From Prosopocoilus inquinatus (taxonomy: Eukaryota > Arthropoda > Insecta > Coleoptera > Lucanidae), in assembly GCA_036172665.1 (NCBI GenBank), contig CM069875.1:16399806-16463805 (forward strand): a DNA stretch of 64,000 nucleotides. The letters are read 5' to 3'. The notes below the pieces were generated by a model. That model was not told the origin of the DNA. It searched no databases and was given only the letters and a program-made list of their open reading frames with translations. Of this stretch, positions 1 through 11,300 are shown piece by piece. How positions within the stretch are numbered: the first letter of the stretch is position 1; each line of letters starts with the position of its first letter. A program made the translations under genes and the position numbers.

Positions 1-149
1 TAAACGAAACAACACGCATTAGCGTTGTTCCTGTTATGTATCTAAACGATCCTTACTTATCTAACATGTTATTTGACGTTTGGATGGACTCCAGTAAGTC
101 TGATGTGAGATACGACGTTTTCGGACGCAGCAGAAGCTGGAAATAGTTT
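1..149 (+). repeat. Reference monomer used for the register
   Basis: This monomer defines the numbering used throughout. Nearly invariant blocks are at about 25-54 (TTGTTCCTGTGATGTATCTA, then AT or AA, then CGATCCTTAC), 67-82 (TGTTATTTGACGTTTG), 87-110 (GGACTCCAGTAA, then CTCTGATGTGAGATA) and 136-149 (GCTGGAAATAGTTT). Variable patches lie between them. GATC occurs in nearly every monomer, and ATCGAT in most (first at 194-199); this monomer has AACGAT instead. A representative monomer has 59 G+C of 149 and 8 CpG. The start point is arbitrary, because nothing in a tandem array marks the biological start. This copy and the one at 17691 share GTTATG for the usual GTGATG at positions 33-38. Confidence 0.95.
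8..29. other. Imperfect hairpin (dyad) present in many monomers
   Basis: In monomers with CGCATTAGCG, AACAA (8-12) can pair with TTGTT (25-29) and CGC (15-17) with GCG (22-24). This leaves an ATTA loop and a two-base bulge (CA, 13-14). The stem is weakened in monomers with CGTATTAGCG, and the inner stem is lost in those with CGTATTCGTCTTG, while the outer AACAA/TTGTT arms remain. This is the strongest short inverted repeat I found in the monomer. Dyads of this kind have been proposed to form non-B DNA at centromeres that lack a CENP-B box; any such role here is inference. Confidence 0.6.
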
Positions 150-410
150 TAAACGAAACAACACGTATTAGCGTTGTTCCTGTGATGTATCTAATCGATC
201 CTTACTCATCTATCATGTTATTTGACGTTTGAATGGACTCCAGTAACTCTGATGTGAGATACAAAGTTCTCGGACGCAGCAGAAGCTGGAAATAGTTTTG
301 AACGAAACAACACGTATTAGCGTTGTTCCTGTGATGTATCTAATCGATCCTTACTTATCTACTATGTTATTTGACGTTTCGATGGACTCCAGTAACTCTG
401 ATGTGAGATA

Positions 411-421
411 CGAAATTTTCG
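411..421. other. 11-bp dyad CGAAATTTTCG in one monomer class
   Basis: The arms CGAAA and TTTCG are perfect inverted repeats around a single T. The sequence lies in the most variable patch of the monomer (positions 112-123). Only the class reading CGAAATTTTCGG has the perfect dyad. Other classes read CAAAGTTCTCGG, CGAAGTTCTCGG, CGAAATTATCGG, CGACGTTTTCGG, CGAAGTTTTTGG, CAAAGTTTTTGG or CGAAATTACCGG. The patch is therefore useful as a monomer barcode, and the dyad is not a conserved feature of the family. Confidence 0.7.
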
Positions 422-2086
422 GACGCGGCAGAAGCTGGAAATAGTTTTAAATGAAACAACACGCATTAGCGTTGTTCCTGGGATGTATGTAATCGATCCT
501 TACTCATCTATCATGTTATTTGACGTTTGGATGGGCTCCAGTAACTCTGAAGTGAGATACGAAGTTCTCGGACGCAGCTGAAGCTGGAAATAGTTTTAAA
601 CGAAACAACACGCATTAGCGTTGTTCCTGTGATGTATCTAATCGATCGTTACTCATCTATCATGTTATTTGGCATTTCGATGGACTCCAGTAACTTTGAT
701 GTGAGATACGAAATTTTCGGACGCAGCAGAAGCTGGAAATAGTTTTAAACGAAACAACACGCATTAGCGTTGTTCCTGTGATGTATCTAATCGATCCTTA
801 CTCATCTATCATGTTATTTGGCGTTTCGATGGACTCCAGTAACTCTGATGTGAGATACGAAATTTTCGGACGCAGCAGAAACTGGAAATAGTTTTAAATG
901 AAACAACACGCATCAGCGTTGTTCCTGTGATGTATCTAATCGATCCTTACTCATCTATCATGTTATTTGACGTTTGAATGGACTCCAGTAACTCTGATGT
1001 GAGATACGAAATTATCGGACGCAGCTGAAGCTGGAAATAGTTTTAAATGAAACAACACGCATTAGCGTTGTTCCTGTGATGTATCTAATCGATCCTTACT
1101 CATCTATCATGTTATTTGACGTTTGAATGGACTCCAGTAACTCTGATGTGAGATACGAAATTATCGGACGCAGCAGGAGCTGGAAATAGTTTTAAACGAA
1201 ACAACACGCATTAGCGATGTTCCTGTGATGTATCTAATCGATCCTTACTCATCTATCATGTTATTTTACGTTTGGATGGACTCCAGTAACTCTGGTGTGA
1301 GATACAAAGTTTTTGGACGCAGCAGAAGCTGGAAATAGTTTTGAACGAAACAACACGTATTAGCGTTGTTCCTGTGATGTATCTAATCGATCCTTACTTA
1401 GCTACTATGTTATTTGACGTTTCGATGGACTCCAGTAACTCTAATGTGAGATACGAAATTTTCGGACGCAGCAGCAGCTGGAAATAGTTTTAAACGAAAC
1501 AACACATATTAGCGTTGTTCCTGTGATGTATCTAATCGATCCTTACATATCTACTATGTTATTTGACGTTTCGATGGACTCCAGTAACTCTGATGTGAGA
1601 TACGAAATTTTCGGATGCAGCAGAAGCTGGAAATAGTTTTAAACGAAACAACACGCATTAGCGTTGTTCCTGTGATGTATCTAATCGATCCTTACTCATC
1701 TATCATGTTATTTGGCGTTTCGATGGACTCCAGTAACTCTGATGTGAGATACGACGTTTTCGGACGCAGCAGAAGCTGGAAATAGTTTTAAATGAAACAA
1801 CAAGCTTTAGCGTTGTTCCTGTGATGTATCTAATCGATCCTTACTCATCTATCATGTTATTTGACGTTTCGATGGACTCTAGTAACTCCGATGTGAGATA
1901 CGAAGTTCTTGGACGCAGCAGGAGCTGGAAATAGTTTTGAACGAAACAACACGTATTAGCGTTGTTCCTGTGATGTATCTAATCGATCCTTACTTAGCTA
2001 CTATGTTATTTGACGTTTCGATGGACTCCAGTAACTCTAATGTGAGATACGAAATTTTCGGACGCAGCAGCAGCTGGAAATAGTTT

Positions 2087-2194
2087 TAAACGAAACAACA
2101 CTCATCTATCATGTTATTTGACGTTTGGACGGACTCCAGTAACTCTGATGAGAGATACAAAGTTCTCGGACGCAGTAGAAGCTGGAAATAGTTT
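2087..2194 (+). repeat. Truncated monomer, 41-bp internal deletion
   Basis: This monomer is 108 bp long. The text passes directly from CGAAACAACA (ending at 2100) to CTCATCTATC (2101). The matching monomer in the second large block is intact: its missing part is 19791-19831, exactly 41 bp. The two flanks share only AC at the break, so this is a short-microhomology deletion, not an exchange between monomers. It lies in one of the marker monomers with GGACGGACTCC and GATGAGAGAT. Because the copy at 19777-19925 is intact, the deletion most simply happened after the large duplication. Confidence 0.95.
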
Positions 2195-2492
2195 TGAACG
2201 AAACAACACGTATTAGCGTTGTTCCTGTGATGTATCTAAACGATCCTTACTTATCTAACATGTTATTTGACGTGTGGATGGACTCCAGTAAGTCTGATTT
2301 GAGATACAAAGTTTTTGGACGCAGCAGGAGCTGGAAATAGTTTTAAACGAAACAACACGTATTAGCGTTGTTCCTGTGCTGTATCTAATCGATCCTTACT
2401 CATCTATTATGTTATTTGGCGTTTCGATGGACTCCAGTAGCTCTGATGTGAGATACGACGTTTTCGGACGCAGCAGAAGCTGGAAATAGTTT

Positions 2493-5231
2493 TAAATGAA
2501 ACTACACGCATTAGCGTTGTTCCTGTGATGTATCTAATCGATCCTTACTCATCTATCATGTTATTTGACGTTTCGATGGACTCTAGTAACTCTGATGTGA
2601 GATACGAAGTTTTTGGACGCAGCAGGAGCTGGAAATAGTTTTAAACGAAACAACACGTATTAGCGTTGTTCCTGTGATGTATCTAATCGATCCTTACTCA
2701 TCTATCATGTTATTTGACGTTTGGATGGACTCCAGTATCTCTGATGTGAGATACGAAATTTTCGGACGCAGCAGAAGCTGGAAATAGTTTTAAACGAAAC
2801 AACACGCATTAGCGTTGTTCCTGTGATGTATCTAAACGATCCTTACTTATCTAACATGTTATTTGACGTTTGGATGGACTCCAGTAACTCTGATGTGAGA
2901 TACGAAATTATCGGACGCAGCAGAAGCTGGAAATAGTTTTAAATGAAACAACATGCATTAGCGTTGTTCCTGTGATGTATCTAATCGATCCTTACTTATC
3001 TAACATGTTATTTGACGTTTGGATGGACTCCAGTAAGTCTGATGTGAGATACAAAGTTTTTGGACGCAGCAGGAGCTGGAAATAGTTTTAAACGAAACAA
3101 CACGTATTAGCGTTGTTCCTGTGATGTATCTAATCGATCCTTACTTATCTAACATGTTATTTGATGTTTGGATGGATTCCAGTAACTTTGATGTGAGATA
3201 CGACGTTTTCGGACGCAGCTGATGCTGGAAATAGTTTTAAACGAAACAACACGTATTAGCCTTGTTCCTGTGATGTATCTAATCGATCCTTACTCATCTA
3301 TCATGTTATTTGACGTTTGAATGGACTCCAGTAACTCTGATGTGAGATACAAAGTTCTCGGACGCAGCAGAAGCTGGAAATAGTTTTGAACGAAACAACA
3401 CGTATTCGTCTTGTTCCTGTGATGTATCTAATCGATCCTTACTTATCTATCATGTTATTTGATGTTTGGATGGACTCCAGTAACTCTGATGTGAGATACG
3501 AAATTATCGGACGCAGCAGAAGCTGGAAATAGTTTTAAATGAAACAACACGCATTAGCGTTGTTCCTGTGATGTATCTAATCGATCCTTACTCATCTATC
3601 ATGTTATTTGACGTTTGGATGGACTCCAGTAACTCTGAAGTGAGATACGAAGTTCTCGGACGCAGCTGAAGCTGGAAATAGTTTCAAACGAAACAACACG
3701 CATTAGCGTTGTTCCTGTGATGTATCTAATCGATCCTTACTTATCTACTATGTTATTTGACGTTTCGATGGACTCCAGTAACTCTGATGTGAGATACGAA
3801 ATTTTCGGACGCGGCAGAAGCTGGAAATAGTTTTAAATGAAACAACACGCATTAGCGTTGTTCCTGTGATGTATCTAAACGATCCTTACTTATCTAACAT
3901 GTTATTTGACGTTTGGATGGACTCCAGTAACTCTGATGTGAGATACGAAATTATCGGACGCAGCAGAAGCTGGAAATAGTTTTAAATGAAACAACATGCA
4001 TTAGCGTTGTTCCTGTGATGTATCTAATCGATCCTTACTCATCTATCATGTTATTTGACGTTTCGATGGACTCTAGTAACTCTGATGTGAGATACGAAGT
4101 TTTTGGACGCAGCAGGAGCTGGAAATAGTTTTAAACGATACAACACGTATTAGCGTTGTTCCTGTGATGTATCTAATCGATCCTTACTCATCTATCATGT
4201 TATTTGACGTTTGGATGGACTCCAGTATCTCTGATGTGAGATACGAAATTTTCGGACGCAGCAGAAGCTGGAAATAGTTTTAAACGAAACAACACGCATT
4301 AGCGTTGTTCCTGTGATGTATCTAAACGATCCTTACTTATCTAACATGTTATTTGACGTTTGGATGGACTCCAGTAACTCTGATGTGAGATACGAAATTA
4401 TCGGACGCAGCAGAAGCTGGAAATAGTTTTAAATGAAACAACATGCATTAGCGTTGTTCCTGTGATGTATCTAATCGATCCTTACTTATCTAACATGTTA
4501 TTTGACGTTTGGATGGACTCCAGTAAGTCTGATGTGAGATACAAAGTTTTTGGACGCAGCAGGAGCTGGAAATAGTTTTAAACGAAACAACACGTATTAG
4601 CGTTGTTCCTGTGATGTATCTAATCGATCCTTACTTATCTAACATGTTATTTGATGTTTGGATGGATTCCAGTAACTTTGATGTGAGATACGACGTTTTC
4701 GGACGCAGCTGATGCTGGAAATAGTTTTAAACGAAACAACACGTATTAGATTTGTTCCTGTGATGTATCTAATCGATCCTTACTCATCTATCATGTTATT
4801 TGACGTTTGAATGGACTCCAGTAACTCTGATGTGAGATACAAAGTTCTCGGACGCAGCAGAAGCTGGAAATAGTTTTGAACGAAACAACACGTATTCGTC
4901 TTGTTCCTGTGATGTATCTAATCGATCCTTACTTATCTATCATGTTATTTGACGTTTGGATGGACTCCAGTAACTCTGATGTGAGATACGAAATTATCGG
5001 ACGCAGCAGAAGCTGGAAATAGTTTTAAATGAAACAACACGCATTAGCGTTGTTCCTGTGATGTATCTAATCGATCCTTACTCATCTATCATGTTATTTG
5101 ACGTTTGGATGGACTCCAGTAACTCTGAAGTGAGATACGAAGTTCTCGGACGCAGCTGAAGCTGGAAATAGTTTTAAACGAAACAACACGCATTAGCGTT
5201 GTTCCTGTGATGTATCTAATCGATCCTTACT
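2493..5231 (+). repeat. 10-monomer internal duplication in block A (offset 1,490 bp)
   Basis: Monomers from about 2493 to 3741 recur at 3983-5231 with an offset of 10 x 149 bp. For example GCTGATGCTGG occurs at 3218 and 4708, with matching neighbours on both sides. The same arrangement is carried in block B at about 20,224-22,962, so it predates the large duplication. It is absent from the third relative at 28121-32739, which goes straight through this region with 10 fewer monomers. Confidence 0.85.
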
Positions 5232-5770
5232 CATCTATCATGTTATTTGACGTTTCGATGGACTCTAGTAACTCTGATGTGAGATACGAAATTTTTGGAC
5301 GCAGCAGGAGCTGGAAATAGTTTTAAACGAAACAACACGTATTAGCGTTGTTCCTGTGATGTATCTAATCGATCCTTACTCATCTATCATGTTATTTGAC
5401 GTTTGGATGGACTCCAGTATCTCTGATGTGAGATACGATATTTTCGGACGCAGCAGAAGCTGGAAATAGTTTTAAACGAAACAACACGTATTAGCGTTGT
5501 TCCTGTGATGTATCTAATCGATCCTTACTCATCTATCATGTTATTTGACGTTTGAATGGACTCCAGTAACTCTGATGTGAGATACAAAGTTCTCGGACGC
5601 AGCAGAAGCTGGAAATAGTTTTGAACGAAACAGCACGTATTAGCGTTGTTCCTGTGATGTAACTAATCGATCCTTACTCATCTATCATGTTATTTGACGT
5701 TTGAATGGACTCCAGTAACTCTGATGTGAGATACAAAGTTCTCGGACGCAGCAGAAGCTGGAAATAGTTT

Positions 5771-6520
5771 TGAACGAAACAACACGTATTCGTCTTGTTC
5801 TTGTGATGTATCTAATCGATCCTTACTTATCTATCATGTTATTTGACGTTTGGATGGACTCCAGTAACTCTGATGTGAGATACGAAATTATCGGACGCAG
5901 CAGAAGCTGGAAATAGTTTTAAATGAAACAACACGCATTAGCGTTGTTCCTGTGATGTATCTAATCGATCCTTACTCATCTATCATGTTGTTTGATGTTT
6001 GGATGGACTCCAGTAACTCTGAAGTGAGATACGAAGTTCTCGGACGCAGCTGAAGCTGGAAATAGTTTTAAACGAAACAACACGCATTAGCGTTGTTCCT
6101 GTGATGTATCTAATCGATCCTTACCCATCTATCATGTTATTTGACGTTTGGATGACCTCCAGTAACTCTGATGTGAGATACGAAATTACCGGACGCAGCA
6201 GAAGCTGGAAATAGTTTTAAATGAAACAACACGCATTAGCGTTGTTCCTGTGATGTATCTAATCGATCCTTACTCATCTAACATGTTATTTGATGTTTGG
6301 ATGGACTCCAGTAACTTTGATGTGAGATACGACGTTTTCGGACGCAGCTGATGCTGGAAATAGTTTTAAAGGAAACAACACGTATTAGCCTTGTTCCTGT
6401 GATGTATCTAATCGATCCTTACTCATCTATCATGTTATTTGACGTTTGAATGGACTCCAGTAACTCTGATGTGAGATACAAAGTTCTCGGACGCAGCAGA
6501 AGCTGGAAATAGTTTTGAAC
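5771..6520 (+). repeat. 5-monomer internal duplication in block A (offset 745 bp)
   Basis: The TGAACG monomer with CGTATTCGTCTTGTTCTTG begins at 5771 and again at 6516, 745 bp (5 monomers) apart, with the same monomer classes following each. The block at 28121-32739 has a single set, and its offset to block A changes from 165 to 160 monomers across this region, which is the loss expected if the duplication is specific to A and B. Confidence 0.75.
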
Positions 6521-8330
6521 GAAACAACACGTATTCGTCTTGTTCTTGTGATGTATCTAATCGATCCTTACTTATCTATAATGTTATTTGACGTTTGGAT
6601 GGACTAGAGTAACTCTGATGTGAGATACGAAATTATCGGACGCAGCAGAAGCTGGAAATAGTTTTAAATGAAACAACACGCATTAGCGTTGTTCCTGTGA
6701 TGTATCTAATCGATCCTTACTCATCTATCATGTTATTTGACGTTTGGATGGACTCCAGTAACTCTGAAGTGAGATACGTAGTTCTCGGACGCAGCTGAAG
6801 CTGGAAATAGTTTTAAACGAAACAACACGCATTAGCGTTGTTCCTGTGATGTATCTAATCGATCCTTACCCATCTATCATGTTATTTGACGTTTGGATGA
6901 CCTCCAGTAACTCTGATGTGAGATACGAAATTACCGGAGGCAGCAGAAGCTGGAAATAGTTTTAAATGAAACAACACGCATTAGCGTTGTTCCTGTGATG
7001 TATCTAATCGATCCTTACTCATCTATCATGTTATTTGACGTTTCGATGGACTCTAGTAACTCTGATGTGAGATACGAAGTTTTTGGACGCAGCAGGAGCT
7101 GGAAATAGTTTTAAACGAAACAACACGTATTAGCGTTGTTCCTGTGATGTATCTAATCGATCCTTACTTATCTAACATGTTATTTGATGTTTGGATGGAC
7201 TCCAGAAACTTTGATGTGAGATACGACGTTTTCGGACGCAGCTGATGCTGGAAATAGTTTTAAACGAAACAACACGTATTAGCCTTGTTCCTGTGATGTA
7301 TCTAATCGATCCTTACTCATCTATCATGTTATTTGACGTTTGAATGGATTCCAGTAACTCTGATGTGAGATACAAAGTTCTCGGACGCAGCAGAAGCTGG
7401 AAATAGTTTTGAACGAAACAACACGTATTCGTCTTGTTCTTGTGATGTATCTAATCGATCCTTACTTATCTATAATGTTATTTGACGTTTGGATGGACTC
7501 CAGTAACTCTGATGTGAGATACGAAATTATCGGACGCAGCAGAAGCTGGAAATAGTTTTAAATGAAACAACACGCATTAGCGTTGTTCCTGTGATGTATC
7601 TAATCGATCCTTACTCATCTATCATGTTATTTGACGTTTGGATGGACTCCAGTAACTCTGAAGTGAGATACGAAGTTCTCGGACGCAGCTGAAGCTAGAA
7701 ATAGTTTTAAACGAAACAACACGCATTAGCGTTGTTCCTGTGATGTATCTAATCGATCCTTACCCATCTATCATGTTATTTGACGTTTGGATGACCTCCA
7801 GTAACTCTGATGTGAGATACGAAATTACCGGAGGCAGCAGAAGCTGGAAATAGTTTTAAATGAAACAACACGCATTAGCGTTGTTCCTGTGATGTATCTA
7901 ATCGATCCTTACTCATCTATCATGTTATTTGACGTTTCGATGGACTCTAGTAACTCTGATGTGAGATACGAAGTTTTTGGACGCACCAGGAGCTGGAAAT
8001 AGTTTTAAACGAAACAACACGTATTAGCGTTGTTCCTGTGATGTATCTAATCGATCCTTACTTATCTAACATGTTATTTGATGTTTGGATGGACTCCAGT
8101 AACTTTGATGTGAGATACGACGTTTTCGGACGCAGCTGATGCTGGAAATAGTTTTAAACGAAACAACACGTATTAGCCTTGTTCCTGTGATGTATCTAAT
8201 CGATCCTTACTCATCTATCATGTTATTTGACGTTTGAATGGACTCCAGTAACTCTGATGTGAGATACAAAGTTCTCGGACGCAGCAGAAGCTGGAAATAG
8301 TTTTGAACGAAACAACACGTATTCGTCTTG
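6277..8330 (+). repeat. 6-monomer internal duplication in block A (offset 894 bp)
   Basis: Rare markers recur 894 bp apart: CTTATCTATAATG at 6571 and 7465, and ACCGGAGGCAGC at 6933 and 7827. Similarity at this offset runs from about 6277 to 8330, so the second unit is complete and a third has begun. The monomer starting near 6222 is a hybrid, with a TAAATG/CGCATTAGCG head and a CTAACATG/GATGTTTGG tail. The same arrangement sits in block B at about 24,000-25,910, minus one monomer. It is absent from the 28121-32739 block. Confidence 0.85.
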
Positions 8331-11300
8331 TTCCTGTGATGTATCTAATCGATCCTTACTTATCTATCATGTTATTTGACGTTTGGATGGACTCCAGTAA
8401 CTCTGATGTGAGATACGAAATTATCGGACGCAGCAGAAGCTGGAAATAGTTTTGAACGAAACAACACGTATTCGTCTTGTTCTTGTGATGTATCTAATCG
8501 ATCCTTACTTATCTATCATGTTATTTGACGTTTGGATGGACCCCAGTAACTCTGATGTGAGATTCGAAATTATCGGACGCAGCAGAAGCTGGAAATAGTT
8601 TTAAACGAAACAACACGCATTAGCGTTGTTCCTGTGATGTATCTAATCGATCCTTACTCATCTATCATGTTATTTGACGTTTGGATGGACTCCAGTAACT
8701 CTGAAGTGAGATACGAAGTTCTCGGACGCAGCTGAAGCTGGAAATAGTTTTAAATGAAACAACACGCATTAGCGTTGTTCCTGTGATGTATCTAATCGAT
8801 CCTTACTCATCTATCATGTTATTTGACGTTTGGATGACCTCCAGTAACTCTGATGTGAGATACGAAATTATCGGACGCAGCAGAAGCTGGAAATAGTTTT
8901 AAATGAAACAACACGCATTAGCGTTGTTCCTGTGATGTATCTAATCGATCCTTACTCATCTATCATGTTATTTGACGTTTCGATGGACTCTAGTAACTCT
9001 GATGTGAGATACGAAATTTTTGGACGCAGCAGGAGCTGGAAATAGTTTTAAACGAAACAACACGTATTAGCGTTGTTCCTGTGATGTATCTAATCGATCC
9101 TTACTCATCTATCATGTTATTTGACGTTTGGATGGACTCCAGTATCTCTGATGTGAGATACGAAATTTTCGGACGCAGCAGAAGCTGGAAATAGTTTTAA
9201 ACGAAACAATACGTATTAGCGTTGTTCCTGTGATGTATCTAATCGATCCTTACTCATCTATCATGTTATTTGACGTTTGAATGGACTCCAGTAACTCTGA
9301 TGTGAGATACAAAATTCTCGGACGCAGCAGAAGCTGGAAATAGTTTTGAACGAAACAACACGTATTAGCGTTGTTCCTGTGATGTAACTAATCGATCCTT
9401 ACTCATCTATCATGTTATTTGACGTTTGAATGGACTCCAGTAACTCTGATGTGAGATACAAAGTTCTCGGACGCAGCAGAAGCTGGAAATAGTTTTGAAC
9501 GAAACAACACGTATTCGTCTTGTTCTTGTGATGTATCTAATCGATCCTTACTTATCTATCATGTTATTTGACGTTTGGATGGACTTCAGTAACTCTGATG
9601 TGAGATTCGAAATTATCGGACGCAGCAGAAGCTGGAAATAGTTTTAAATGAAACAACACGCATTAGCGTTGTTCCTGTGATGTATCTAATCGATCCTTAC
9701 TCATCTATCATGTTATTTGACGTTTGGATGGACTCCAGTAACTCTGAAGTGAGATACGAAGTTCTCGGACGCAGCTAAAACTGGAAATAGTTTTAAACGA
9801 AACAACACGCATTAGCGTTGTTCCTGTGATGTATCTAATCGATCCTTACCCATCTATCATGTTATTTGACGTTTGGATGACCTCCTGTAACTCTGATGTG
9901 AGATACGAAATTACCGGACGCAGCAGAAGCTGGAAATAGTTTTAAATGAAACAACACGCATTAGCGTTGTTCCTGTGATGTATCTAATCGATCCTTACTC
10001 ATCTATCATGTTATTTGACGTTTCGATGGACTCTAGTAACTCTGATGTGAGATACGAAATTATCGGACGCAGCAGAAGCTGGAAATAGTTTTAAATGAAA
10101 CAACACGCATTAGCGTTGTTCCTGTGATGTATCTAATCGATCCTTACTCATCTATCATGTTATTTGACGTTTGAATGGACTCCAGTAACTCTGATGTGAG
10201 ATACGACGTTTTCGGACGCAGCAGAAGCTGGAAATAGTTTTAAATGAAACAACAAGCTTTAGCGTTGTTCCTGTGATGTATCTAATCGATCCTTACTCAT
10301 CTATCATGTTATTTGACGTTTCGATGGACTCTAGTAACTCCGATGTGAGATACGAAGTTTTTGGACGCAGCAGGAGCTGGAAATAGTTTTGAACGAAACA
10401 ACACGTATTAGCGTTGTTCCTGTGATGTAACTAATCGATCCTTACTCATCTATCATGTTATTTGACGTTTGGACGGACTCCAGTAACTCTGATGAGAGAT
10501 ACAAAGTTCTCGGACGCAGTAGAAGCTGGAAATAGTTTTGAACGAAACAACACGTATTAGCGTTGTTCCTGTGATGTATCTAAACGATCCTTACTTATCT
10601 AACATGTTATTTGACGTTTGGATGGACTCCAGTAAGTCTGATGTGAGATACAAAGTTTTTGGACGCAGCAGGAGCTGGAAATAGTTTTAAACGAAACAAC
10701 ACGTATTAGCGTTGTTCCTGTGCTGTATCTAATCGATCCTTACTCATCTATAATGTTATTTGGCGTTTCGATGGACTCCAGTAGCTCTGATGTGAGATAC
10801 GACGTTTTCGGACGCAGCAGAAGCTGGAAATAGTTTTAAACGAAACAACACGCATTAGCGTTGTTCCTGTGATGTATCTAAACGATCCTTACTTATCTAA
10901 CATGTTATTTGACGTTTGGATGGACTCCAGTAACTCTCATGTGAGATACGAAATTATCGGACGCAGCAGAAGCTGGAAATAGTTTTAAATGAAACAACAC
11001 GCATTAGCGTTGTTTCTGTGATGTATCTAATCGATCCTTACTTATCTAACATGTTATTTGACGTTTGGATGGACTCCAGTAAGTCTGATGTGAGATACAA
11101 AGTTTTTTAACGCAGCAGGAGCTGGAAATAGTTTTAAACGAAACAACACGTATTAGCGTTGTTCCTGTGATGTATCTAATCGAACCTTACTTATCTAACA
11201 TGTTATATGATGTTTGGATGGACTCCAGTAACTTTGATGTGAGATACGACGTTTTCGGACGCAGCTGATGCTGGAAATAGTTTTAAACGAAACAACACGT

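Larger units (their letters stand above)
1..10538 (+). repeat. Large duplicated block, first copy (A)
   Basis: This stretch repeats at 17691-28269 in the same monomer order. Rare private changes are shared: CTGGGATGTATGT near 479, ATCGATCGTT near 640, AACAGCACG near 5630, TATCATGTTGTTTG near 5985, TTAAAGGAAAC near 6368, GGACTAGAGT near 6601 and CAGCTAAAACTGG near 9773. The offset is 17,690 bp up to the 41-bp deletion, then 17,731 bp (119 monomers). It becomes 17,582 bp after a one-monomer loss in the second copy, and returns to 119 monomers after a one-monomer loss in this copy near 10,400. The left edge is the window edge, so the real block may be longer. Confidence 0.92.

Noticed and set aside
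1..149. CENP-B box
   Set aside because: I looked for the essential TTCG, A and CGGG positions on both strands. TTCG occurs, but no correctly spaced CGGG follows it in the common monomer classes.
6571..6583. Bacterial-type promoter element TATAAT in CTTATCTATAATG
   Set aside because: It is a one-base variant of the usual TATCATG in a few duplicated monomers, with no gene downstream and no bacterial context.
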